Shown here: piece after piece, positions 14,018 through 21,535 of the stretch | How positions within the stretch are numbered: position 1 is the first letter of the stretch | Layout: every line of letters starts with the position of its first letter | Origin: an uncultured Campylobacter sp. | GTDB lineage: Bacteria; Campylobacterota; Campylobacteria; Campylobacterales; Campylobacteraceae | Direction: 5' to 3' | Assembly (NCBI RefSeq): GCF_905371695.1 | Contig: NZ_CAJPMA010000013.1 | Coordinates: 1-25,725, forward strand | DNA: 25,725 nucleotides | The notes under the pieces: generated by a model | Database searches by the model: none | What the model saw: the letters and a program-made list of their open reading frames with translations, nothing else | What the model was told of the DNA's origin: nothing | Translations under genes and position numbers: made by a program

Positions 14018-14928
14018 TCGAGCCCTTTACCTTTTGCGGGCGTAAAATTTGGCTTTTAAGGGACGATTTACTAGGCGTATTTAACGGTAATAAAGCGCGC
14101 AAGCTCGAATACTTTTTAAACGCGGATCTAAGCGGCGTTTCGCGCATCGTTTCAAACGGATCTAGTCAGTCAAACGCGATGTATAGCCTAAGCGTTTTTG
14201 CTAAAATGCGCGGGCTAAAATTTAGTTACGTCGTATCGCATTTAAGTAAAAATTTAGAGCGCGAGCCGGTCGGAAACTTAAAATTCGCGCTTGAAAACGG
14301 GATGGAGATTTTCGTTAATCAAAACCGTAGAGAATTTGCGCGCGAGCTAGCGAAGAAAGAGGGCGCGCTATTTATAGAAGAAGGCGTCGCGCAAAAAGAG
14401 GCGGAGGCGGGCTTTAAAACCCAAGCGCGCGAGATTAAAGCTTGGGCAAACGAGCGCGGATTTTGCGGGGCGCGGGAGCGAAATTTCGAAGGGCAAACTT
14501 CTAGTGAGCAAAATTTAGGCGCTAAAATTTTAGATATTTTTTTGCCTAGTGGTACGGGAGCTAGCGCGGCGTATCTAGCTAAAAACTGCGAATTTAACGT
14601 ATTTACCTGTCCTTGCGTAGGCGGTAGCGAATATTTAAAAAGCGAAATTTTAGCTTTGGATCCGCATTCGCGAGTAAAAATTTTACCGCCGCCTAAAAAA
14701 TATCATTTCGGCGATTTAAAGCCCGAGCTTTACGAAATTTGGCGGCAGACGTTAGAAAATTCGGGCGTAGAGTTTGATCTAATCTACGATCCGGTTGGAT
14801 TGCTTACGCTTAAAGAAAATTTAGCCGATTTTAAAAACGAAATTTTATATATCCATCAGGGCGGAATTTTGGGTAACGTAAGCCAAAAGGCAAGATACGA
14901 AAGAAAATTTAAGACGGAGGGAAAATGA
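14014..14928 (+). CDS. PLP-dependent enzyme, ACC deaminase / D-cysteine desulfhydrase family
   Basis: A 304-residue fold-type II pyridoxal phosphate enzyme. GNKARKLEY at 25-33 holds the PLP lysine (Lys27) and the family motif, SNGSSQSNAM at 47-56 is the substrate carboxylate loop, and LPSGTGASAA near 183-192 is the phosphate-binding glycine loop (usually GSGGT, here SGTG). It ends HQGGILGNV. Members either open 1-aminocyclopropane-1-carboxylate or desulfhydrate D-cysteine; some have other amino-acid substrates, and the exact one is not readable. About 20 polar residues before ILDIFLPSGTG (near 150-170) look like an extra loop. It overlaps the MotB-like gene and hisD by four bases each, so translation is coupled; a role in amino-acid metabolism with hisD is plausible only by position. 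Confidence 0.82.
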   Translation: MIEPFTFCGRKIWLLRDDLLGVFNGNKARKLEYFLNADLSGVSRIVSNGSSQSNAMYSLSVFAKMRGLKFSYVVSHLSKNLEREPVGNLKFALENGMEIFVNQNRREFARELAKKEGALFIEEGVAQKEAEAGFKTQAREIKAWANERGFCGARERNFEGQTSSEQNLGAKILDIFLPSGTGASAAYLAKNCEFNVFTCPCVGGSEYLKSEILALDPHSRVKILPPPKKYHFGDLKPELYEIWRQTLENSGVEFDLIYDPVGLLTLKENLADFKNEILYIHQGGILGNVSQKARYERKFKTEGK

Positions 14929-16226
14929 AAATTTTAAGAACTAGCGACGAAAATTTTAGAGCGGAATTTAATAAGCTCGTTCGTCGCTCGGATATGGATA
15001 TGAGCGCGGTAATGCCGACGGTTACGGGCATAATTAACGAAGTGCGCGCGGGCGGGGACGCGGCGCTTTTCGCGCAGATTAGCAAGTTCGACAAATGGTC
15101 GCCGAACGAAACTAGCTTAAAGATAGATCCCGCGCAGATGAAGGCGGCTTACGAGCGACTTAACGAGCCGCTAAAAGAGGCGTTAACTACGGCTTACGAG
15201 CGTATAAAAGCCTATCACGAGCGCTTTAAGCCTAAAAGTTGGACGGAGGCCGACTCGCAGGGCGTGATTCTGGGCGCGAAATACTCCCCCGTAGAGCGCG
15301 CGGGGCTATATATTCCTGGCGGCAAAGCGGCGTATCCTAGCTCGCTTTTAATGAACGCCGTACCGGCTATCGTCGCGGGAGTAGAGCAGATCGTAGTCTG
15401 CACGCCGGCGGTGGGCGGAGAGGTGAACTCGCTGCTGCTTGCGGCGATGCACTTGTGCGGTATAAAAACGGCGTTTAAAATAGGCGGCGCGAGCGCGATA
15501 GCGGCGATGGCCTACGGGACGCAAAGCGTGCCTAAAACTGACGTTATCACGGGTCCGGGAAATATCTTCGTAGCGACGGCTAAAAAGCTAGTCTACGGCG
15601 AGGTAAATATCGATATGATCGCAGGACCTAGCGAGATCGGCGTCATCGCCGACGATAGCGCAAACGCCCGCCATATAGCGATCGATCTGCTAAGCCAAGC
15701 CGAACACGACGAGCTGGCGAGCAGCTTTTTGATAACGCCTAGCGAGCGCTTCGCAAATAGCGTTTTAGAGCATATCGAAAGCGAGCTAAAAACGTTAAAA
15801 AGAGAGGCCATCGCGTCTGCCAGCATAGAAAATAAAGGCGCAATCGTAATCGCAAGCGATATGAAAGAGTGCATAGCGCTCATGAACGAGTTAGCCGTCG
15901 AGCACCTAGAAATCGCCGCGGATAACGCGCAAGAATTTTTAAACTACGTAAAACACGCGGGCGCGATATTTTTAGGGCATTTTACGCCGGAAGCCATGGG
16001 CGATTATCTGGCCGGTCCAAATCATACGCTGCCTACGGGCGGAAGCGCGCGATTTTACTCGCCGCTAGGCGTTGAAAATTTTATGAAAAAAAGCTCGATA
16101 ATCTCGGTCGGTAAAGAGGGTGTTAAAGCGCTCGGGCAAGCCTGCATGAGGCTAGCGGACGCCGAAGGGCTCGGCGCGCACGAAAGGTCGGTAAAGGTAC
16201 GTTTAGATGAGCTAAATTTATCCTAA
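14925..16226 (+). CDS. hisD: histidinol dehydrogenase
   Basis: A 433-residue zinc enzyme that oxidises L-histidinol to histidine in two NAD-dependent steps, the last reactions of histidine biosynthesis. All key residues are visible: GPGNIFVATAK at 210-220 (NAD site), AGPSEI at 233-238, zinc ligands Gln258 and His261 in SQAEHDE, the catalytic pair Glu326-His327 in AVEHLEI, zinc ligand Asp360 in MGDYLAGPNH, and His419 in GLGAHERSV. Its length matches E. coli HisD (434). It is separated from any other his gene here and lies at the end of the peb4 operon, overlapping the PLP enzyme by four bases. The stop codon lies inside the dyad CCTAAATTTAGG (16222-16233). Confidence 0.97.
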   Translation: MKILRTSDENFRAEFNKLVRRSDMDMSAVMPTVTGIINEVRAGGDAALFAQISKFDKWSPNETSLKIDPAQMKAAYERLNEPLKEALTTAYERIKAYHERFKPKSWTEADSQGVILGAKYSPVERAGLYIPGGKAAYPSSLLMNAVPAIVAGVEQIVVCTPAVGGEVNSLLLAAMHLCGIKTAFKIGGASAIAAMAYGTQSVPKTDVITGPGNIFVATAKKLVYGEVNIDMIAGPSEIGVIADDSANARHIAIDLLSQAEHDELASSFLITPSERFANSVLEHIESELKTLKREAIASASIENKGAIVIASDMKECIALMNELAVEHLEIAADNAQEFLNYVKHAGAIFLGHFTPEAMGDYLAGPNHTLPTGGSARFYSPLGVENFMKKSSIISVGKEGVKALGQACMRLADAEGLGAHERSVKVRLDELNLS

Positions 16227-16233
16227 ATTTAGG
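16222..16233. repeat. 12-bp palindrome over the hisD stop codon
   Basis: CCTAAATTTAGG is a perfect dyad upstream of the likely flaC promoter. It may be a weak stop structure for hisD or an operator for flaC; there is no adjacent T-run. Confidence 0.3.
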
Positions 16234-16246
16234 GATTTAAGGATAC

Positions 16247-16252
16247 TATTAT
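16247..16252 (+). promoter_or_regulatory. -10-like TATTAT before flaC
   Basis: TATTAT lies 21 bases before the flaC ATG. In C. jejuni flaC is controlled by the flagellar sigma28; I do not see a clear sigma28 -10 (CGAT-type) here, so which sigma factor acts is open. AAGGGG at 16262-16267 is a strong ribosome site. Confidence 0.3.
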
Positions 16253-16272
16253 GCAAAATTGAAGGGGCTAAA

Positions 16273-17028
16273 ATGACTATAAATAATTTTTCTACCAACG
16301 CGGCTACTGCAAATAACCATATGAACGCATCAAAACAGCACGGCGACAAGGCGCTGCAAAATGTTGCGGCTCTTCGCGCGCTTAGCGGTACCGACGGCTC
16401 GAATCTAGCCATAGCCGACTCGCTTCTATCTCAGGGCAATACCATGCAGCAAGGCATCGCAAACGCCAACGACGCGATAGGAATGCTGCAAATCGCGGAT
16501 TCTACGCTCGCGAATTTAAGCCAAAGCGCGGATCGTATTAGCGAGCTTTCCGTGTCGCTTGGAAACGCCGCGCTAGGAAGCAGCGAACGCAAAATGATAC
16601 AAAGCGAGATTACGGCGCTTAAAAATTCGATGACGCAAAGCGTGTCTCAGGCGAGCTTTAATGGCAAAAACGTATTTAGCGGCGAGCTAAATTTCGTAAC
16701 CGGCAACGGCGTAGCAAACATTAATTTGAGCGCAAATGCAGTAACAGCCATCAAAGAAGACGGCTCGAATGCGGGCGATATTATTAGCAGGATTAGCTCG
16801 TTGCGCGGCGAGATCGGCTCGGTGCAAAACGGTATCCAAAGCGGTATAAATACGTCGATTGCGCAAGAGGTAGCGCTTAGAGAGAGCGAAAGTAAACTGC
16901 AAAATAACGACGTAGCTAAAAATTTAAGCGAATACAAACAAGATAATCTAAAACTAAACGCGGCGGTTTTAGCTCACGCGCACAATACCGAAAATTTACG
17001 CTTACAAATGGATAGGCTGCTAGCCTAA
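16273..17028 (+). CDS. flaC: FlaC, secreted short flagellin-like protein
   Basis: A 251-residue flagellin homolog. Residues 20-110 resemble flagellin D0/D1 N-terminal helices (DKALQNVAALRALSG, SNLAIADSLLSQ, QIADSTLANLSQSADRISELSV, FNGKNVFSG near 130), and the C-terminal 80 residues are helical (IGSVQNGIQSGIN, RESESKLQNNDVAKNLSEY). The central variable domain is nearly absent. This matches Campylobacter FlaC (about 249 residues), which by published knowledge is exported through the flagellar apparatus and modulates host responses but is not a main filament subunit. It lacks an N-terminal signal peptide, as expected for type III export. It stands alone between hisD and convergent rpoD, close to the flgG2-flgG pair. 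Confidence 0.88.
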   Translation: MTINNFSTNAATANNHMNASKQHGDKALQNVAALRALSGTDGSNLAIADSLLSQGNTMQQGIANANDAIGMLQIADSTLANLSQSADRISELSVSLGNAALGSSERKMIQSEITALKNSMTQSVSQASFNGKNVFSGELNFVTGNGVANINLSANAVTAIKEDGSNAGDIISRISSLRGEIGSVQNGIQSGINTSIAQEVALRESESKLQNNDVAKNLSEYKQDNLKLNAAVLAHAHNTENLRLQMDRLLA

Positions 17029-17040
17029 ATTTACTTAGCC

Positions 17041-17090
17041 CGCTCGCAAATTCATCCTCTAAATTTGCAGGCAATCGGATGAAACGAGCG
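17041..17090 (+). ncRNA. structured segment after flaC with two competing hairpins
   Basis: Outer stem: CGCTCG (17041-17046) with CGAGCG (17085-17090), extended after a short asymmetric loop by TTCATCC (17051-17057) with GGATGAA (17077-17083). A competing stem uses GCAAATT (17046-17052) with AATTTGC (17062-17068), so both cannot form at once. It is in the 3' region of the flaC transcript. It may be a 3'-UTR structure, a small RNA or decayed sequence; no reading frame is seen. Confidence 0.3.
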
Positions 17091-17101
17091 TGGCGATCTA
17101 C

Positions 17102-17133
17102 TAACCTCGCTTACCGATGCGGGGTTAAATTTT
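17102..17133 (+). terminator. probable flaC terminator
   Basis: TAACCTCGC (17102-17110) pairs with GCGGGGTTA (17119-17127), nine pairs with one G-U, around an eight-base loop, followed by AATTTT. The T-run is weak. Confidence 0.45.
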
Positions 17134-17200
17134 ACTCCCGAAATTTACGCAATAACTAAATTTTAAGACTATATGAAAGAAATTTGCGGGCTTTGAAATT

Positions 17201-17244
17201 AAAATTTTAGCGGCGCTTTCATGCTTGCCGCGTATTAAAATTTT
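17201..17244. repeat. imperfect inverted repeat in the flaC-rpoD gap
   Basis: AAAATTTTA plus GCGGC (17201-17214) faces GCCGC (17227-17231) plus TAAAATTTT (17236-17244), with four extra bases (17232-17235) in the right arm. It is a long cruciform-capable dyad between convergent genes. A terminator role for either strand is possible, since both sides carry T/A runs. Confidence 0.4.
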
Positions 17245-17263
17245 CGTATTGAATTTAAAGTAT

Positions 17264-17294
17264 AAAAAACTAGAAAGGGGTAAATTTTACCCCT
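17264..17294 (-). terminator. rho-independent terminator of rpoD
   Basis: On the minus strand AGGGGTAAA and TTTACCCCT (17276-17294) form a nine-base dyad around a single base, in practice a 6-7 pair stem, overlapping the rpoD stop codon. It is followed by TTTCTAGTTTTTT. Confidence 0.65.
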
Positions 17295-19131
17295 CAATGT
17301 AGTTTTTGAGCTTTCTGCCGACTTTTGGGTGTTTTAGTTTTTTGATGGCCGAGCTTTCGATCTGGCGGACGCGCTCTCTGGTTACGTTTAGCGCCTTTCC
17401 GATCTCTTCTAACGTGCGGTCGCTCTCGTCTTCAAGTAAGCCGAATCTCATGCAAATTACCGCTTTCTCGCGCTCGTTTAATTGGCTTAGTACCTCGTCG
17501 ATTTGCGCGCGTAGGTCGTTTTTTAGTATCTGATCGATCGGGCTGATCGAGGTTTTATCTTCGACGAAATCGCCGAATTTTCCGTCGTCTTCGTTTGCGA
17601 TAGGAGCTTCTAGACTGATAGGCTCTTTGGTTATCTTGATGACTTGTTTTACCTTATCTACGCTTAGGCCGACTTCCTGCGCGATGACGCTTACGTCGGG
17701 CTCTTTTCCCTCTTCTTGCAGGTATTTGCGGTTAATTTTGTTGATACGATTTATCGTCTCTATCATGTGGATCGGGATGCGAATCGTGCGGGCTTGATCG
17801 GCGATGGCTCGCGAGATGGCCTGACGTATCCACCAGGTAGCATAGGTTGAAAATTTATAGCCCTTGCGGTATTCGAATTTATCCACGGCCTTCATTAGGC
17901 CGATATTGCCCTCTTGAATGAGGTCTAAAAACGGCAATCCGCGGTTGGTGTAGCGCTTTGCGATACTTACTACGAGGCGTAAATTCGACTTTGCCATTCT
18001 GGCTTTTGCTTCGTCGGAAATTCTCTTTCCGCGTTTAATCTGTTCTAATACCTCTTTTAAGCGCGTAGGCTCTAGATTAAAGCCTTGCTTGCTAGCTTCT
18101 TTGGTTTGAAAGAGTTTTTTTATCTCTACGTAGGTTGAAACCATCGTAGCTTCCGGCACGCGCGCGGCAATCTCTTCTTTGCTGAGTTTTACGATGTCTT
18201 TTAGTATGCTTTTGTGATTTTTTTTAAGCTCGTCGCTAAACATAGGCAGGCGGTATTCTAGGCGTTTTAGCTCTTTGTCGAAATCGTCGTCGCTTTTTAG
18301 CGCGGTTTCCATAGATTTTACGATTTCGCTGATTAGTTTGCTGGTAGGTCCTAGATCCATCAGCTTGTCTTTTAAAATTTTCTTTTTAAACGCGAGAGTA
18401 AGTTTTGAAAGCGCGTCCGTGCCTTCGTCATCTTGTTTGAGCGCGATTTTTAGCCACTCTTTTTTTGCTTTTTCGAGCGCTTTAAAACTTTCTATTACCT
18501 TTTCGGCGCGCTTATCGTTTTTAAGCGATTTTGCGGGCTTTTTCTCGCTATCTTCATCGCCCTCTTCGCTTTCGTCGATCTCTTCCTCCTCTTCCTCGTC
18601 GCCTTCTTCCTCAAAGCTCTTAAATAGCTCTTTTACGCGGCGTTCGCGGTTTATTAAAGGCTCTTTATATTCTAATATAAAATCTATCAAAAACGGAACC
18701 GAGCAAAAGGCATCGATTATGATATCTTCGCCGAGCTCGATTCGCTTACTGATTTCCACCTCTTCGTCTTTGGTTAAAAGCGCTATTTGCCCCATTTCGC
18801 GCAGGTACATTCGCACGGGGCTATCCGAGCGCGACCACTCTAAAATATCCGTATCGCCCGTTAGGTCGAATTCCTCTTCTAAATTTTCGTCTTGGGCTTT
18901 TGCTATCTCTTTTTGACGCTTCTTGGCTTCGGCTAAATTTCGCATTTTAGCCACTTCCGCGGCGCTTAATAATTGCACCTTATCGTTTTTGGCCAATGTT
19001 TCTATCTTTTTAACCAGAGCCGCCGTCGGCGCTTTATCTAGTAATTTTACGAGTTTTTCGTAGGTAACAAAACCCTTAGCGTTCTCCGAAAAAAGCTCCG
19101 CTACTTGCGGAAGTACGTCTTTTGATGCCAT
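17287..19131 (-). CDS. rpoD: primary sigma factor sigma70 (RpoD)
   Basis: A 614-residue primary sigma factor. Near the N terminus is the region 1.1-like domain; region 1.2 carries DSPVRMYLREMGQI; a very acidic stretch with runs of Glu and Asp sits in the non-conserved region. Region 2 has MAKSNLRLVVSIAKRY, LDLIQEGNIGLMKAVDKF and STYATWWIRQAISRAI (-10 recognition), and region 4.2 has TLEEIGKALNVTRERVRQIE (-35 recognition helix). I choose the ATG at 19131 (MASKDVLP) rather than an in-frame ATG 18 codons upstream, because AAAGGA lies seven bases before it and because a perfect -10 box at 19175-19180 would put the transcription start after the longer start. It is convergent with flaC and divergent from flgG2. 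Confidence 0.95.
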   Translation of the reverse strand: MASKDVLPQVAELFSENAKGFVTYEKLVKLLDKAPTAALVKKIETLAKNDKVQLLSAAEVAKMRNLAEAKKRQKEIAKAQDENLEEEFDLTGDTDILEWSRSDSPVRMYLREMGQIALLTKDEEVEISKRIELGEDIIIDAFCSVPFLIDFILEYKEPLINRERRVKELFKSFEEEGDEEEEEEIDESEEGDEDSEKKPAKSLKNDKRAEKVIESFKALEKAKKEWLKIALKQDDEGTDALSKLTLAFKKKILKDKLMDLGPTSKLISEIVKSMETALKSDDDFDKELKRLEYRLPMFSDELKKNHKSILKDIVKLSKEEIAARVPEATMVSTYVEIKKLFQTKEASKQGFNLEPTRLKEVLEQIKRGKRISDEAKARMAKSNLRLVVSIAKRYTNRGLPFLDLIQEGNIGLMKAVDKFEYRKGYKFSTYATWWIRQAISRAIADQARTIRIPIHMIETINRINKINRKYLQEEGKEPDVSVIAQEVGLSVDKVKQVIKITKEPISLEAPIANEDDGKFGDFVEDKTSISPIDQILKNDLRAQIDEVLSQLNEREKAVICMRFGLLEDESDRTLEEIGKALNVTRERVRQIESSAIKKLKHPKVGRKLKNYIEG

Positions 19132-19174
19132 AAATTTTCCTTTGGGGTCTTGATATTTCATAAAAAAGAGGTGG

Positions 19175-19180
19175 ATTATA
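19175..19180 (-). promoter_or_regulatory. -10 box of rpoD
   Basis: A perfect TATAAT on the minus strand, 44 bases before the chosen rpoD start at 19131. The predicted transcription start is near 19168. Confidence 0.6.
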
Positions 19181-19213
19181 CCCAAATTTTATTAAATGCG
19201 GGTAACAAAAATT

Positions 19214-19230
19214 TTGGAACGGCTTTTGCT
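19214..19230 (+). promoter_or_regulatory. sigma54 (RpoN) promoter of flgG2-flgG
   Basis: TTGGAAC-GGCTT-TTGCT has the -24 GG at 19216-19217 and the -12 GC at 19228-19229 with the required 12-base phasing; it closely matches the Campylobacter RpoN consensus that controls rod, hook and basal-body genes. The predicted start is near 19240, giving a leader of about 50 bases with a hairpin at 19258-19272. Confidence 0.8.
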
Positions 19231-19257
19231 GGAAAAATCGCAAAATCAAGTAAAGAC

Positions 19258-19272
19258 GCTCGCAAGACGAGC
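19258..19272 (+). promoter_or_regulatory. leader hairpin upstream of flgG2
   Basis: GCTCG-CAAGA-CGAGC is a perfect five-pair stem in the predicted flgG2 leader, six bases upstream of the AAGGA ribosome site (19279-19283). A translational effect is possible but unproven. Confidence 0.35.
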
Positions 19273-19290
19273 TAAAACAAGGAAAAAATA

Positions 19291-20121
19291 ATGCAAAACG
19301 GCTACTATCAGGCTACCGCCGGTATGGTAACTCAGTTTAACCGCCTAAACGTCATTTCAAACAATCTAGCCAACGTAAATACGATCGGCTATAAAAAAGA
19401 CGGCGTCGTGATCGGGGATTTTGAGAGAATTTTCAAAGAGGTTCACGACGAGCTGCCGCTAAAAAACCATACCAAAGACGCGGCGAAATTTTTAAATCGC
19501 ACGATCGACCGCACGCCGCAAATAGCGCAAACTTATACCGATTTTAGCGCAGGCGGATTTAAATACAGCTCAAATGTGCTTGATTTTGCGATTAAGCGCG
19601 AAGATGCGTTTTTCTTAGTCGATACTCCCCAAGGCGTGAGGCTGACTAAAAACGGCTCGTTTAGCTTGGACGAAGAGGGTTTTATCGTAAGCAAAGAGGG
19701 TTATCGCGTGCTACCTAGCGGATACGAGGCGCAGCCCGCGGGACAGCGAGGCATACAGCTGCGAAGCGATCAAATTTTAACCGCCGATAAAAACGGTAAT
19801 TTATACGCCAAAACCACCGATTCGCTAAACGAGACTAATCAAATCGGAAAATTTTATATCGCTCAGCCCCGCGAGATTCGCGATCTAAAAAAGATCGGCG
19901 ATAATTTATACGAGCTAAAAAACCTTGACGATATGATAGATCTCGACGCGCCCGAGACTCTTATGCAAGGCTACGCGCAAATGTCTAACGTAAACGCCGT
20001 AACCGAGATGGTGGGACTAATCGAAGCCAATAGACTCGTTGAAATGTACCAAAAAGTCATGACTAGCCACATGACCGATCTAAACCAAGAAGCTATCGAA
20101 AAGCTAGCGGCTAAAAGCTAA
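19291..20121 (+). CDS. flgG2: flagellar basal-body rod protein, FlgG2/FlgF-like
   Basis: A 276-residue flagellar rod protein of the FlgF/FlgG group. The N-terminal rod motif SNNLANVNTIGYKKDG lies at about 24-39, the central FlgE/F/G domain holds FLVDTPQGVRLTKNGSFSLD (about 108-127), and the C-terminal motif LMQGYAQMSNVNAVTEMVGL is followed by EANRLVEMYQKV. There is no cleaved signal peptide, as expected for export by the flagellar type III system. C. jejuni names the homolog flgG2 (Cj0697); it fills the proximal-rod (FlgF) role. A sigma54 promoter lies upstream and flgG follows after 17 bases. Confidence 0.9.
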   Translation: MQNGYYQATAGMVTQFNRLNVISNNLANVNTIGYKKDGVVIGDFERIFKEVHDELPLKNHTKDAAKFLNRTIDRTPQIAQTYTDFSAGGFKYSSNVLDFAIKREDAFFLVDTPQGVRLTKNGSFSLDEEGFIVSKEGYRVLPSGYEAQPAGQRGIQLRSDQILTADKNGNLYAKTTDSLNETNQIGKFYIAQPREIRDLKKIGDNLYELKNLDDMIDLDAPETLMQGYAQMSNVNAVTEMVGLIEANRLVEMYQKVMTSHMTDLNQEAIEKLAAKS

Positions 20122-20138
20122 ATTTTAAAGGATAAACC

Positions 20139-20927
20139 ATGATGAGATCGATTTATACGGCTGCTACGGGTATGATCGCCCAGCAGACCCAAATAGACGT
20201 GACTTCGCACAATATCGCAAACGTAAACACCTACGGCTACAAGAAAAATCGTGCGGAATTTGCGGACCTTATGTATCAGTCGATGGAATACGCCGGTACG
20301 GCCACGAGCCAGACCACCACGAGCCCGACTGGTATAGAGGTGGGCCTTGGCGTGCGTCCTACGGCTATAAATAAAATTTTCTCGCAAGGATATTTTAAAG
20401 AAACGAGCAATAACCTAGACATGGTAATCGCCGGAAACGGCTTTTTTCAAATACAGCTTCCAGACGGAACTACGGCGTATACCAGAAACGGCGCTTTTAA
20501 GCTAGATAGCGAAGGCACGATCGTAAATTCCGACGGCTATCAGCTCATCCCGCAGATCACGGTCCCCGCAAACGCTACGCAAATTTCGATCGGTCAGGAC
20601 GGCACCGTCTCGGTGATACAAGCGGGGCAAACCGAAATGGCGCAAATAGGTCAAATAGAACTCGCGAATTTTATAAACCCGGCGGGACTTCACTCGATGG
20701 GAGATAATAACTATCTACCGACGAGCGCTAGCGGCGACGTGGTAGTTGGGACCGCTGGGCTTGACGGGCTAGGCACGATTAGGCAAGGCTTTATCGAGAT
20801 GAGTAACGTCCAGCTAGTTGAGGAGATGACCGACCTCATCACGGGTCAGCGCGCTTACGAGGCCAACTCTAAGGCCATCACGACGAGCGACGATATGCTG
20901 GCCATCGTAAACGGCATAAAAAGATAG
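20139..20927 (+). CDS. flgG: flagellar distal rod protein FlgG
   Basis: A 262-residue distal rod protein, matching the usual length (260-263). It opens with IYTAATGMIAQQTQIDVTSH and IANVNTYGYKKNRAEF, followed by a FADLMYQ segment typical of FlgG. The core holds GNGFFQIQLPDGTTAYTRNG and the tail has MSNVQLVEEMTDLI and QRAYEANSKAI, the standard C-terminal signature. AAAGGA precedes the ATG. It is cotranscribed with flgG2 from the sigma54 promoter. The stop is two bases from the stop of the convergent Sel1-repeat gene. Confidence 0.97.
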   Translation: MMRSIYTAATGMIAQQTQIDVTSHNIANVNTYGYKKNRAEFADLMYQSMEYAGTATSQTTTSPTGIEVGLGVRPTAINKIFSQGYFKETSNNLDMVIAGNGFFQIQLPDGTTAYTRNGAFKLDSEGTIVNSDGYQLIPQITVPANATQISIGQDGTVSVIQAGQTEMAQIGQIELANFINPAGLHSMGDNNYLPTSASGDVVVGTAGLDGLGTIRQGFIEMSNVQLVEEMTDLITGQRAYEANSKAITTSDDMLAIVNGIKR

Positions 20928-20928
20928 C

Positions 20929-21378
20929 CTAATTTAAGGGATGCGGGCGGGTAAATTTTTCCGTTTCCGCGCATCCGTCTTTATCGCCTAAATCGCAAGC
21001 TTTTTTAAAATATTTTTTAGCTAGCTCGTTTCGGTTTTGCTTTTCGTATAAAACCCCTAAATTATAGCAGCCGCCGCGTCCGTCTTTCATCGCGCAAGCT
21101 CGCAAAAATAGCTCTTTTGCCTTCTCGTAGTCTTTTTGCACGCCTTGCGCGTTCGCGTACGACGAGCCTAAATTTTGGCAGCCCATCGCGTCACCTAGCT
21201 CGCAGGCTTTGGCGTAAAGCTTATTAGCGTTTTTATAATCATGGCGTGCGCCCGCCAAAAATCCCAAATATACGCAGTCCTCGGCTTTATCGTCGTCGCA
21301 GGATTTTTCTAGCGCTTTCATATCGTCGCTTGCGGACAAAATCGCCGCAAAAACGAGTATCGCGAATATTTTTTTCAT
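20929..21378 (-). CDS. exported Sel1-repeat, cysteine-rich protein (Hcp-like)
   Basis: A 149-residue protein with a signal peptide (residues 1-16, ending LSAS). It then has about four helical-pair repeats of the Sel1 type with paired cysteines spaced seven or eight apart: CDDDKAEDC, CELGDAMGC, CAMKDGRGGC and CDLGDKDGC. This is the disulfide pattern of Helicobacter cysteine-rich proteins; the pairs probably form disulfides in the periplasm. The function is unknown; related proteins are scaffolds or secreted immune-active proteins. A dyad (GGATGCG 20939-20945, CGCATCC 20970-20976) lies in the 3' end of this gene and beyond the flgG stop and could slow either transcript. Confidence 0.85.
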   Translation of the reverse strand: MKKIFAILVFAAILSASDDMKALEKSCDDDKAEDCVYLGFLAGARHDYKNANKLYAKACELGDAMGCQNLGSSYANAQGVQKDYEKAKELFLRACAMKDGRGGCYNLGVLYEKQNRNELAKKYFKKACDLGDKDGCAETEKFTRPHPLN

Positions 21379-21441
21379 AAATTTCCTTCAAAATTTTATA
21401 TAAATATTTGCTAGCCGTTTTAAATGCTTAAATTTTTAGAA

Positions 21442-21447
21442 ATTATA
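21442..21447 (-). promoter_or_regulatory. -10 box of the Sel1-repeat gene
   Basis: TATAAT on the minus strand, about 64 bases before the ATG at 21378; a ribosome site AAGGAAAT lies just before the ATG. No -35 is clear. Confidence 0.45.
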
Positions 21448-21506
21448 TCAAATTTGGCACTATGAAATTTTCGCCCGCCTTTATCCAAATTTTTTAAATT
21501 TTTAGC

Positions 21507-21512
21507 TATCAT
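21507..21512 (+). promoter_or_regulatory. possible -10 box of azlCD
   Basis: TATCAT stands 24 bases before the TTG start of azlC. It is a weak match called on position only. Confidence 0.3.
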
Positions 21513-21535
21513 CGCGCTTTTATTAAGGAAAATTT

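Noticed and set aside
18541..18610. Short repeats resembling CRISPR or microsatellite (cttcctcctc-type)
   Set aside because: They encode the Glu/Asp-rich stretch of RpoD in frame; there is no repeat-spacer pattern.
18275..18916. Serine-rich plus-strand frame opposite rpoD
   Set aside because: The Ser/Leu/Phe runs are the antisense of the acidic Glu/Asp and Lys stretches of sigma70; no ribosome site.
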